Positions 34,706 to 42,981 of a stretch of DNA of 64,000 nucleotides are shown in pieces (position 1 is the stretch's first letter; every line of letters begins with the position of its first letter). Source of the DNA: Emticicia sp. CRIBPO. Lineage in GTDB: Bacteria > Bacteroidota > Bacteroidia > Cytophagales > Spirosomataceae. Location: the NCBI RefSeq assembly GCF_009905725.1, contig NZ_JAAAKV010000002.1, positions 186,001 to 250,000 on the forward strand. Reading direction: 5' to 3'. Under the pieces are notes generated by a model. The model was given only the letters and a program-made list of their open reading frames with translations, did not search any database and was not told where the DNA came from. The position numbers and the translations under genes were made by a program.

Positions 34706-34713
34706 TACCTTTG
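34706..34713 (+). promoter_or_regulatory. -7 promoter box TACCTTTG of the M28 peptidase
   Basis: Perfect TAnnTTTG, 33 bases before the ATG at 34746 and divergent from the ybaB promoter. Confidence 0.5.
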
Positions 34714-34745
34714 TGTAGAATCATTATAAATAAGCAAACGGCAAT

Positions 34746-35969
34746 ATGAAAAAAATATGGACTCTGGCTCTCCTTGTTTTTGTTATCCAAGGGGCGTATT
34801 CTCAAAAATTTGATGCTTCTCAGGTTAAAAATCATATCGTTTACCTGGCCTCAGACAAACTGGAAGGGCGAGGTACGGGTTCGAAAGGAGAAAAACTTGC
34901 GGCAGAATATATCATCAAACAATTCAAAAGTCTCGGACTTAAACCGGCGGGAGATAAAAACGGCTTTTTACAGGAATTCCCGGCAAAAAAAGGCCTTCCT
35001 CCAAAGCAATCATACGTTCAGGCGGCCAATGTCATAGCTTATCTTGACAACGGAGCAGATAATACCATCATCATCGGTGCTCACTACGACCACCTCGGCA
35101 CAGGCGACCAGGGAAGTTCATTAAAGGCTAACTCGGGCGGGGAAATCCACAATGGTGCAGATGACAACGCCTCAGGCGTGGCCGGGATGCTGGAGCTTGC
35201 CAGGTATTATGTAAAAAATGAAATAAAAGAAAAGAACAATTTTCTTTTCATAGGGTTCTCAGGTGAAGAGTTGGGACTTGTAGGTTCCAAGTTCTTTGTC
35301 GACAATCCGACCATTGATCTCAAAAAAGTAAATGCAATGATCAATCTTGATATGATCGGCCGCTACAGAACAGACAAAGGGGTTTCAGTGGGTGGCTATG
35401 GTACTACCAGTTTCTGGGGCACGATTGTTCCTGAAATCACCAAAAACCTCAACATTCATCATACGGTTGATTCTTCGGGTATAGGGCCGTCAGACCATTC
35501 ATCATTTTATCTGAAGGATATCCCGGTATTGTTCCTCTTCACAGGCGGTCACCAGGAATATCACAAACCGACTGATGATTCGGACCTTATTAATTATGAA
35601 GGTGAGGTTTTGATGCTGAATTTCCTGACAGAAGTGATCGCGAAACTGGATGCTTCCCCGAAAATTGATTTCAAGAAGGTAGCGACTCCGCATTCGGGTT
35701 CTACTCAAACCTCGTTTAAAGTAACATTGGGCGTGATGCCTGATTATTCATTCAGCGGAGACGGATTAAAAATAGACGGTGTAACAGAAGGAAGACCGGC
35801 TTCAAAAGCGGGATTTGAATCCGGAGATGTTCTTCTTGAGCTGGGCGATTTTAAGATAAAAGATGTTTACGGATATATGGACGCTCTTTCAAAACATGAA
35901 AAAGGACAGACTGTAAAAGCAAAAATCAAAAGAAAGGATGAAATTCTGACCAAAGAGGTGACTTTCTGA
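34746..35969 (+). CDS. M28 family metallopeptidase with PDZ domain, secreted
   Basis: Zinc aminopeptidase-like enzyme of 407 residues with a signal peptide (ALLVFVIQGAYSQ). The catalytic domain (about 20-300) has the co-catalytic metal ligands in IIGAHYDHLG, the bridging Asp in GADDNASG and the Glu pair in GFSGEELGLVGS, with later HSSFY and HKPTDD segments. The last 90 residues form a PDZ fold (VTEGRPASKAGFESGDVLLELG). This is the usual layout of Bacteroidota M28-PDZ proteins. Followed by a strong terminator. Confidence 0.92.
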   Translation: MKKIWTLALLVFVIQGAYSQKFDASQVKNHIVYLASDKLEGRGTGSKGEKLAAEYIIKQFKSLGLKPAGDKNGFLQEFPAKKGLPPKQSYVQAANVIAYLDNGADNTIIIGAHYDHLGTGDQGSSLKANSGGEIHNGADDNASGVAGMLELARYYVKNEIKEKNNFLFIGFSGEELGLVGSKFFVDNPTIDLKKVNAMINLDMIGRYRTDKGVSVGGYGTTSFWGTIVPEITKNLNIHHTVDSSGIGPSDHSSFYLKDIPVLFLFTGGHQEYHKPTDDSDLINYEGEVLMLNFLTEVIAKLDASPKIDFKKVATPHSGSTQTSFKVTLGVMPDYSFSGDGLKIDGVTEGRPASKAGFESGDVLLELGDFKIKDVYGYMDALSKHEKGQTVKAKIKRKDEILTKEVTF

Positions 35970-36013
35970 TAAAAATCCCCTTTTATCGTTCACAGGTATT
36001 TAAACTATTCATA

Positions 36014-36053
36014 AAAAGAAACTGTTTGTAAATTATCAACAGTTTCTTTTTTT
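36014..36053 (+). terminator. terminator after the M28 peptidase
   Basis: Perfect 13-base arms (AAAAGAAACTGTT and complement) with an 11-base loop and T tract. Confidence 0.85.
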
Positions 36054-36075
36054 AATTTATAGCAGCCATTATTTT

Positions 36076-36459
36076 ATGAACGGTACGAACGAAAAACACA
36101 ATCTTAAAACATTAATCTTAGGTGCTTCCATTAAACCGGGCCGGTATGCCCTTCTTGCCGCCAACAGTCTCCACAGGCATGGTCATGAAACGGAGCTGGT
36201 AGGCAGAGACTGCGGTGAAATCAACGGGGTAAAAATCAAACAGAATACATTGGGGATTAACAAAATCGATACCGTCACCCTTTACCTTAACCCCGCCAAC
36301 CAGGAGCCCTATAAAAACTTCATTTTTGACCTCAAACCGAGAAGGGTGATTTTTAATCCGGGAACAGAAAATCCTGAATTTGAGAAAGAACTCATCGAAA
36401 AAGGAATTGAGGCTACCGAGGCCTGTACACTCGTTTTGCTTTCGACCAACCAGTATTGA
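36076..36459 (+). CDS. CoA-binding domain protein (YccU type)
   Basis: A 127-residue Rossmann-like protein that binds coenzyme A; exact role unknown. Family features are LILGASIKPGRYALLAANSLHRHGHE at the N-terminus and the late RVIFNPGTENPEFEKELIEKGIEATEACTLVLL. It may share the transcript with mutS2, which begins about 90 bases later. Confidence 0.85.
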   Translation: MNGTNEKHNLKTLILGASIKPGRYALLAANSLHRHGHETELVGRDCGEINGVKIKQNTLGINKIDTVTLYLNPANQEPYKNFIFDLKPRRVIFNPGTENPEFEKELIEKGIEATEACTLVLLSTNQY

Positions 36460-36550
36460 GCATTAAATCTTTTGGCTTTGAGGAACTTAGTTTAACTAAA
36501 TCCCGAAACAAAAGCTTAATTTTGCTATGTATTTACCTTTATAAAGTCAG

Positions 36551-38977
36551 ATGCTTTATCCAAAAAATATTGAACAAAAACTCGGTTTTGATAAAATCAG
36601 GGAACACATTGCCAATGAATGCGTCAGCCTGCTGGGCAGATCTTTCGTTGACAAAGTCAGGTTTTCCGACAATTTCGAACAGGTTAAAAAACTTATAGAT
36701 CAGACGGCAGAATTCAGGCTTATCATTCAGCTGGAGAATTCTTTCCCGACTCAAAATTATCTTGACGTCAGTGATTCGTTAAAAAGAGCGGCTATTCCGG
36801 GGACATTCCTGGATGAGGAGCAATTCTATGATATCAAGCTCTCACTGACCACTATTCAGAAGATCATTCATTTCTTTAAGAACAAAGAGGATGAGATTTA
36901 CCCCAACCTCAAGGCATTGAGTAAAAACTCGATCCCTGAAAGCAATCCGGAGGGCTGGGGCTGGCTCATTTCTGAAATCGACAGGATCATTGACGAAAGA
37001 GGCAAAGTCAGAGACAATGCTTCTCCTGAGTTATATGAGATAAGGAGAAAACTGGCCGCTGAACAGCAATCTGTCAGAAGAAGCCTCGAAAGGATATTCA
37101 GAACCGCCAGAAACAGCGGGTGGATCGGTGATGAAATGTCTTTAACAGTCCGTAACGGCAGACTGGTTATTCCTGTACTGGCAGAACATAAACGCAAACT
37201 GGGCGGATTTGTTCATGACGAATCTTCTACCGGGCAAATGGCCTTTGTAGAACCTGCAGAAGTGCTGGAAGCCAATAACGAGATCAGAGACCTGGAAATC
37301 AGGGAACGGAGAGAAGTCATCAAGATACTTGAAAAACTTACGGCTTTTATACAACCTCATGTGCCCGAATTACAGAAAGCTTATTTCTTTCTTGGTCTGA
37401 TGGACTTTATCAGGGCCAAAGCCAAGTTTGGAGAAAAAATAGAGGCCACCTCTCCCCTGCTGGTAGATGAACAACTCATTGACTGGACAAGAGCCAGACA
37501 TCCTTTATTATACCTTGCTCACAAAAAACTGAACAAGGGCATTACCCCGTTAAATGTCAGGCTTGATCATGAAAACAGGATCCTGATTGTATCCGGGCCC
37601 AATGCCGGGGGAAAATCAGTAATGCTGAAAACCATAGGGCTGATTCAGTATATGACGCAATGCGGACTGCTGGTGCCCGTATCACCGGATTCTAAAATCG
37701 GGATTTTCAGAAATCTTTTCATAGATATCGGGGATGAGCAGAGCATAGAAAATGATCTGAGTACCTACAGTTCTCACCTCACCAATATGAAGCAGTTTCT
37801 TAACTTTTCGAACAGGCAGACTTTGTTCCTGATTGATGAGTTCGGAACAGGTACTGAGCCCACTCTCGGAGGAGCCATTGCAGAATCGATTCTTGAGCAA
37901 CTTCAGAAATCAAAAGCCCTGGGCGTGATCAACACACACTACACCAATCTGAAGGTGTTTGCTGATAAAAATCCGGGACTGATCAACGGAGCCATGAAGT
38001 TTGACGGCGAAAACCTGGAGGCTTTGTATGAACTGGAGATGGGCAAGCCCGGTAGTTCATTTGCCCTCGAAGTAGCCCAGAAAATAGGCCTTCCTGATTT
38101 TGTGATCAAAAATGCCAAGAAAAAACTGGGTAGTCAGCAGGTGGATTTCGAGAAACTGCTGAAAGAACTGGAAATAGAGAAAAAGGTCTTCTCAGAAAGG
38201 AATCTTGAATATGCCGTTGAAAACCAGAAGCTGAAACAGAAGATCGAACAATACAACGGTCTGAAAGATTTCCTGGATACAGAGAAGAAAAGGATCATTA
38301 ATGACGCCAAGGATCAGGCCAAGAATATCCTCAAAGAGACCAACAAGAAGATTGAGAATACGATCAGGGAGATCAAAGAAAATAAAGCCGAAAAAGAACT
38401 GACCAAACTGATCCGCGAAGAACTGGTCAGTTTTGAGAAAACTGAACTGAAAGCGGAAAAGCCGAAACCTGAAAAAGTAAAGAAAGAGGAAGAGTGGAAG
38501 AAGTCAGAAGGGGAAATCGATAAAGGCAGCTTTGTCAAAATAAAAGGTCAGGCTACCATTGGCCATGTGCTGGCTATGAAAGGTAAGGATGTAGAAGTGG
38601 CGATAGGTGAACTAAAAACGACCATCAAACTTAACCGTCTTGAAAAAGTAAGCAAGAAAGAATATAAAGATGCCGTCAAAGAATCTCCCAAAGCCAACCT
38701 GGCCGGCCTCGACATGAATGAGAAGATGTCGAACTTCAGCTTTAACCTGGATATCCGTGGCAGAAGAGGTGAAGAAGCCCTGGGTCTGGTCGATGACCTG
38801 ATGGACGATGCCATCCTCCTGGGATACCCGGAAGTGCGGATTGTCCATGGAAAAGGTGACGGTATTCTCAGAAATCTGATCAGAACACACCTCAAAACCT
38901 ACAAACAGGTAGGCAAAATGACCGACGAACATGCCGACAGAGGTGGTCCGGGTGTTACTATAGTGGAAATGAAGTGA
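36551..38977 (+). CDS. mutS2: MutS2 endonuclease, Smr domain
   Basis: MutS-like ATPase of 808 residues that resolves collided ribosomes and/or suppresses recombination, depending on species. It lacks the mismatch-recognition domain of MutS. Walker A VSGPNAGGKSVMLKT is near 346-359, the Walker B region is TLFLIDEFGTGTEP, and the NTHYTNLK motif is present. A lysine-rich coiled coil runs about 530-640, and the C-terminal Smr domain has LDIRGRRGEEA and VRIVHGKGDGILRN. The stop codon lies inside the terminator hairpin. Confidence 0.94.
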   Translation: MLYPKNIEQKLGFDKIREHIANECVSLLGRSFVDKVRFSDNFEQVKKLIDQTAEFRLIIQLENSFPTQNYLDVSDSLKRAAIPGTFLDEEQFYDIKLSLTTIQKIIHFFKNKEDEIYPNLKALSKNSIPESNPEGWGWLISEIDRIIDERGKVRDNASPELYEIRRKLAAEQQSVRRSLERIFRTARNSGWIGDEMSLTVRNGRLVIPVLAEHKRKLGGFVHDESSTGQMAFVEPAEVLEANNEIRDLEIRERREVIKILEKLTAFIQPHVPELQKAYFFLGLMDFIRAKAKFGEKIEATSPLLVDEQLIDWTRARHPLLYLAHKKLNKGITPLNVRLDHENRILIVSGPNAGGKSVMLKTIGLIQYMTQCGLLVPVSPDSKIGIFRNLFIDIGDEQSIENDLSTYSSHLTNMKQFLNFSNRQTLFLIDEFGTGTEPTLGGAIAESILEQLQKSKALGVINTHYTNLKVFADKNPGLINGAMKFDGENLEALYELEMGKPGSSFALEVAQKIGLPDFVIKNAKKKLGSQQVDFEKLLKELEIEKKVFSERNLEYAVENQKLKQKIEQYNGLKDFLDTEKKRIINDAKDQAKNILKETNKKIENTIREIKENKAEKELTKLIREELVSFEKTELKAEKPKPEKVKKEEEWKKSEGEIDKGSFVKIKGQATIGHVLAMKGKDVEVAIGELKTTIKLNRLEKVSKKEYKDAVKESPKANLAGLDMNEKMSNFSFNLDIRGRRGEEALGLVDDLMDDAILLGYPEVRIVHGKGDGILRNLIRTHLKTYKQVGKMTDEHADRGGPGVTIVEMK

Positions 38978-39010
38978 CTTTAACGACCTGAAAGTCACTT
39001 TCTTTTTTTG
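38972..39010 (+). terminator. terminator overlapping the mutS2 stop codon
   Basis: Arms AAGTGACTTT and AAAGTCACTT, whose left arm contains the TGA stop, followed by a T-rich tract. Confidence 0.8.
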
Positions 39011-39152
39011 TGCTCCATAAAAACAACCATTCTTCAATAATTCTCACCACTCATGTACTTTGCATTGCATAGTACCTTCTATTCTTTGTAGTTTTGAATC
39101 ATCAATCTGACAGACAGATTGCTTAGATTAAAAAAAATAAACAAATAATAAA

Positions 39153-39365
39153 ATGAAAAAGCTATTTAGAATCAAAGGTACAGAATCAATGTTGGGTGGT
39201 GTTGCAGCCGGTTTGGCCGACTACTTCGGAATTGACGTTACACTGGTAAGGGTTTTACTGGTAGGTGCGTTTTTCACCCCGATGCCGATTGTTCTCATTT
39301 ACCTGATCCTGTGGGCGGTAATGCCTTCACGTTCAGCTTCTGAAACAGTGATCATTCCTTCGTAA
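39153..39365 (+). CDS. PspC domain protein
   Basis: A 70-residue inner-membrane protein with the PspC fold: LFRIKGTESMLGGVAAGLADYFGIDVTLVRVL followed by one transmembrane stretch (VLIYLILWAVMP). Envelope-stress associated in other bacteria. A second copy of the family is at 44108-44302. Followed by a terminator. Confidence 0.88.
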   Translation: MKKLFRIKGTESMLGGVAAGLADYFGIDVTLVRVLLVGAFFTPMPIVLIYLILWAVMPSRSASETVIIPS

Positions 39366-39387
39366 GACATTACATTCTGAAATATTC

Positions 39388-39420
39388 AAAGCCTTTCGTC
39401 ATTATGGCGAAGGGCTTTTA
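39388..39420 (+). terminator. terminator after the first pspC
   Basis: Eleven-base arms (one wobble) with a 9-base loop and a T tract. The ATG in its loop is therefore not a start codon. Confidence 0.7.
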
Positions 39421-39438
39421 TTTTTTGAAGCAATCCCT

Positions 39439-39446
39439 TAGCTTTG
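39439..39446 (+). promoter_or_regulatory. -7 promoter box TAGCTTTG of the GNAT-like gene
   Basis: Perfect TAnnTTTG lying just before the open frame of the next gene; a TTTG sits only 11 bases upstream, so the -33 is unclear. Confidence 0.5.
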
Positions 39447-39465
39447 AATTCAAAATACCAGAGCT

Positions 39466-40506
39466 ATAGAAATTCAAAGCCGTAATCACCGGAAACTTAT
39501 CCTCGAGAAATTCCTCAGCCCTGAGGTCAGAAACTTTCTGAATACGATCCATTGGGGCAGCAAAGGAACCGTCTACATCCGGCCTGTCAGTGAAAATACC
39601 GCTGGTCTGTTATATCAGCCTCATGTGTTTGTGCTGAAACAGGACCGGGAAATTCTCGCAACAGTACTTGCCAATCTTTATCCGGTCACATGTGATGAGC
39701 TCAAGGCTGAGGCTTTTTATTTCCGGTATTTTGCTTCATCCCCTCAGTACAGGGGTAATGTGTTTGTAGCCAGAACCAGTACTTTGGTCATTGACTGGAT
39801 GAAGAAGAATTCTTCAGGGAAAACACTGTTTTATGCCTACCTGGAAAAGAAAAACTTCCAATCCTCCAAACTGGTAGCCAGCCTGGGATTTGAAGTAATA
39901 AGAAATACCTCTACATATGGATTCAGCCGCTTTTTCCCTAAAAAAGACACGAGAGTACAGAAAGTTTTGCAAGCCGGGGAAAAAGAATCTGTTATTGATT
40001 TGCTGAGAGACTTTTACAGGCACCACAGCATGGTCAATTTCAGCAGTATTCATAACAACGATAATTACTTTGTGATCAGGGAACACGGGGAGATCGTCGC
40101 CGGTGTCCAGGCCGTTAAATCAAGATGGATTGTTCAGCAAATGGAGGGCTGGTCCGGACAACTGATCATGAAAGCTGCTCCTCATATTCCTTTTATCAAC
40201 CGCCTGTTCAACCCTTCCGATTTCAATTTTGTGGGTTTTGAAGGCATTTATTTTAAAGCAGGCAGAGAAAAAGACCTGATGCGGCTTTTCGAACATATCC
40301 TGGCCGAATTCCAGGTCAATGCCGGTCTTTTCTGGCAGGATGTGGCTTGTCCCTACAATTTAAAAAATGAAGCACTGGGCCTTATTAATAAATTTGTGGA
40401 AGGCACAGGTTCTTCTTTAATGGTCCATTTTAATGAGACCGGTGACCAGGAAAAGGAGCTTATAAAATCCCTCCCCGTTTACATCAGTTGCTTTGATTTT
40501 GTTTAA
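39466..40506 (+). CDS. GNAT-like acyltransferase protein with non-canonical start
   Basis: The frame is open from 39448 and reads as protein (IEIQSRNHRKLILEKFLSP) from the codons right after a -7 box, long before the first in-frame GTG at 39625. No ATG, GTG or TTG lies in frame in between, so ATA at 39466 or ATT at 39472 is a likely start (about 346 residues). The first half has GNAT features, including KNFQSSKLVASLGFE near residue 127. The second half looks like another acyltransferase-type fold without a clear motif. Function unknown. The start is the uncertain part. Confidence 0.6.
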   Translation: MEIQSRNHRKLILEKFLSPEVRNFLNTIHWGSKGTVYIRPVSENTAGLLYQPHVFVLKQDREILATVLANLYPVTCDELKAEAFYFRYFASSPQYRGNVFVARTSTLVIDWMKKNSSGKTLFYAYLEKKNFQSSKLVASLGFEVIRNTSTYGFSRFFPKKDTRVQKVLQAGEKESVIDLLRDFYRHHSMVNFSSIHNNDNYFVIREHGEIVAGVQAVKSRWIVQQMEGWSGQLIMKAAPHIPFINRLFNPSDFNFVGFEGIYFKAGREKDLMRLFEHILAEFQVNAGLFWQDVACPYNLKNEALGLINKFVEGTGSSLMVHFNETGDQEKELIKSLPVYISCFDFV

Positions 40507-40834
40507 AGCTCGCCAAATATTCTTCAATTCTCTGGTGATTCAGGGATGCTTTCATTATATTCGCAATATCTAAATGCATCATACATTGTTTAAAGATCTA
40601 AATTTCTTCCTTGCACGACTCGCCTACCTTCGTAGTGCCTGTTCGTTTGTTCCTGATACCCTGCTCTGAATTCATCTGACTCAGCTTAAAGCTGATTAAG
40701 AATCTGTTTTATTAAATTTCTATCATCGTTCTTTTGAACAGAGCGGGATTTTTTGTGTGTGCCTGAGTTTGCAGCACAACGGATTATATTTCAAAATCGC
40801 AGCTCACAGGGGCTGTCAATAACATTAATTAAAC
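40507..40834. other. gene-free leader region of the saccharopine/DUF1338 operon
   Basis: 328 bases without a reading frame. It holds a 15-base perfect palindrome (TCAGCTTAAAGCTGA, 40681-40695) and a possible long-range stem, CCCTGCTCTG at 40659-40668 with CAGAGCGGG at 40739-40747, followed by a T tract. This may be a terminator, an attenuator or a structured leader for the lysine-catabolism genes. Confidence 0.4.
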
Positions 40835-41932
40835 ATGGACAAGCATAAATTTAAAGAAGGAGATCAGGTTTTAGTCATAGGAATGGGCAAGGTAGGCTCA
40901 TTGGTCGGTGTGTTGCTGAGCAAGAGATTTAAAGTGACGGGACTGGATAAAAACAAACCGCACTATACTTTCCCCTTGCCTTTCGAAATCGTACAGGGGG
41001 ATGTTTCAGATCTGAGTTTTATGGAAAACCTGCTGGGCGATTTTGCCGCTGTGGTTTCCTGCATGCCTTATTACCTTAATCTTCCGATAGCACAGATCGC
41101 CCACAAAAAAGGTATTCATTATTTTGACCTGACAGAAGATGTGCCTACGACACAAGCCATCCGCGAATTGGCAGAAACGGCAGAATCAGTGATGGCCCCT
41201 CAGTGTGGGCTCGCTCCCGGGCTTATTGGAATTGTGGGGGCAGACCTTTGCAAAAGATTCGACAAAATCAGGGATATTGAATTGAGGGTCGGGGCATTGC
41301 CGCAGTTTCCCAACGGACTTTTGGGTTATTCCTTTACCTGGTCACCTGCCGGGGTGATCAATGAGTACATCAACGACTGTGAGGTCATTCACAATGGTGT
41401 CAAGAAAATGGTGCCTGCTCTTGACGGTGTTGAAAAAATATACATCGGTGGTGAAGAATTCGAAGCTTTCAGTACCTCGGGAGGTCTGGGAACCATGTGT
41501 GAGACCTTTGAAGGCAAGGTAGACACCCTGAACTACAAGACCATGAGATATCCCGGTCACGCCAAACTTATGCGGTTCCTGATCTATGAACTGATCATGA
41601 AAAACCGCAGAGAGCAACTGGAAGAAATACTGACAGAAGCCAAGCCTCCGGTTCAAGAAGATGTGGTGTATGTGTACGCCGTGGTAGAAGGCTGGAAAGA
41701 CGAAAGGATTAACAGGGAAGAATATTACAGGGCATTCAAGCCGGTCGAGATCGATGGTATCAAATGGAGGGCCATCTCCTGGACGACAGCGACTTCCCTT
41801 GCAGCCGTGATTGAGATGGTGGCGGACGGTACGCTTCCTCAAAAAGGTTTCCTGAAGCAGGAAGAGATATCTTTTGACGCTTTCCTTGAAACCTCCAACG
41901 GCCAGTTTTTTGTTGAAGATCAAACCAATTAA
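40835..41932 (+). CDS. saccharopine dehydrogenase family protein
   Basis: NAD(P)-dependent enzyme of 365 residues resembling the saccharopine dehydrogenase (glutamate-forming, LYS9-like) family that splits saccharopine to 2-aminoadipate semialdehyde and glutamate, or the reverse. It shows the N-terminal Rossmann motif VLVIGMGKVGSLVG, VSCMPYYLNLPIAQIA, the ligand region MAPQCGLAPGLIGIVGADL and the SFTWSPAGVINEYIN block. Three bases separate it from the DUF1338 gene. Co-occurrence with a 2-oxoadipate enzyme supports lysine catabolism. Confidence 0.83.
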   Translation: MDKHKFKEGDQVLVIGMGKVGSLVGVLLSKRFKVTGLDKNKPHYTFPLPFEIVQGDVSDLSFMENLLGDFAAVVSCMPYYLNLPIAQIAHKKGIHYFDLTEDVPTTQAIRELAETAESVMAPQCGLAPGLIGIVGADLCKRFDKIRDIELRVGALPQFPNGLLGYSFTWSPAGVINEYINDCEVIHNGVKKMVPALDGVEKIYIGGEEFEAFSTSGGLGTMCETFEGKVDTLNYKTMRYPGHAKLMRFLIYELIMKNRREQLEEILTEAKPPVQEDVVYVYAVVEGWKDERINREEYYRAFKPVEIDGIKWRAISWTTATSLAAVIEMVADGTLPQKGFLKQEEISFDAFLETSNGQFFVEDQTN

Positions 41933-41935
41933 AAT

Positions 41936-42835
41936 ATGAAAACAGAAGCCTTAAAAATTGTCATGGACGGATTGATGCGTCGGTACACCGAACGTGTGCC
42001 TGACGTCAAAAAAATAACTTCTGCGATGGTAGAAGCCGGATTTATCAATTCCCCTGAAGACATAGAAAATGACCATGTGGCTTTCAGAACCATGGGCGTA
42101 GAACATCTGGGAATCCAATCTTTTGAAAAAATATTCTCCTATTACGGCTATGAAAAGCGGGATTACTTTCATTTTGAAGGGAAGAAGCTGAATGCTTACT
42201 GGTATGCTCCTCCACAGCCACATTTCCCGAGGATATTTGTGAGTGAATTAAGAGTAGACGATCTCTCTGAAAAGGCACAGAAAATTATCAGGAGTTACAC
42301 GGATGAAGTCAAATCTGACCCTGCCGATGCCCTGGATCTGGACGATGCCTTATCTGTAGATGTTTTTCTCCATCATCCGCTCTGGCGTACACCCACCTGG
42401 GATGACTATGAAGCACTTCAGCAGGAAAGTGAATATGCTGCCTGGGTGATTTACAACCGTTATTACCTGAACCATTACACGATCAGTGTGCATAACCTGC
42501 CTGCAGGGCACGGGGACATTTACAGGTTTAACGCGTTTCTGGAGTCTATCGGAATAAAACTGAACGACTCGGGAGGAAAAGTAAAAGTAAGTCCGGATGG
42601 TGGATTACTGCAGAGCTCTACGGTAGCCGAAATGATAGAAGCTGAATTTTCCGACGGATCAACACATGAGATATCAGGCAGTTATGTAGAATTTGCAGAA
42701 AGGAAAGTGCTGCCTCAGTTTCATGATTTACCCACTGGTGAGATAAAAAGAGAACACAGGCGGGATGGTTTTGAAACCGGTAACGCAGATAAGATATTCG
42801 AAAGCACGTTTTCGACGCAGACGGGGAAGAATTAA
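41936..42835 (+). CDS. DUF1338 family 2-oxoadipate dioxygenase/decarboxylase-like protein
   Basis: Non-haem iron enzyme of the HglS/YdcJ family; characterised members convert 2-oxoadipate to 2-hydroxyglutarate with release of CO2 in lysine breakdown. At 299 residues it is the short form. The metal ligands of HglS match His47 (in NDHVAFRT), His180 (in YYLNHYTI) and Glu252 (in YVEFAER), and the substrate arginine is Arg51. It directly follows the saccharopine dehydrogenase gene. Substrate is inferred from family and partner. Confidence 0.83.
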   Translation: MKTEALKIVMDGLMRRYTERVPDVKKITSAMVEAGFINSPEDIENDHVAFRTMGVEHLGIQSFEKIFSYYGYEKRDYFHFEGKKLNAYWYAPPQPHFPRIFVSELRVDDLSEKAQKIIRSYTDEVKSDPADALDLDDALSVDVFLHHPLWRTPTWDDYEALQQESEYAAWVIYNRYYLNHYTISVHNLPAGHGDIYRFNAFLESIGIKLNDSGGKVKVSPDGGLLQSSTVAEMIEAEFSDGSTHEISGSYVEFAERKVLPQFHDLPTGEIKREHRRDGFETGNADKIFESTFSTQTGKN

Positions 42836-42836
42836 A

Positions 42837-42872
42837 TTTTAAGGTGTCTGGTTTTCCCAGACACCTTAAAAC
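42837..42872 (+). terminator. strong terminator after the DUF1338 gene
   Basis: TTTTAAGGTGTCTGG and its complement form a 15-base stem around a short loop. Confidence 0.85.
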
Positions 42873-42981
42873 ATATTGACCAATCCTTCATTATTGTATT
42901 TTTCTAAATATCATCCTATATTTAGACTCAGGAAATCATACACTTTTGACTTTCTTCCACAAACTTAACTGATCGATACAC

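Noticed and set aside
39403-39465. ATG at about 39405 as the start of the GNAT-like gene.
   Set aside because: It is in another frame, lies in the loop of the pspC terminator and meets a stop codon after about 20 codons.
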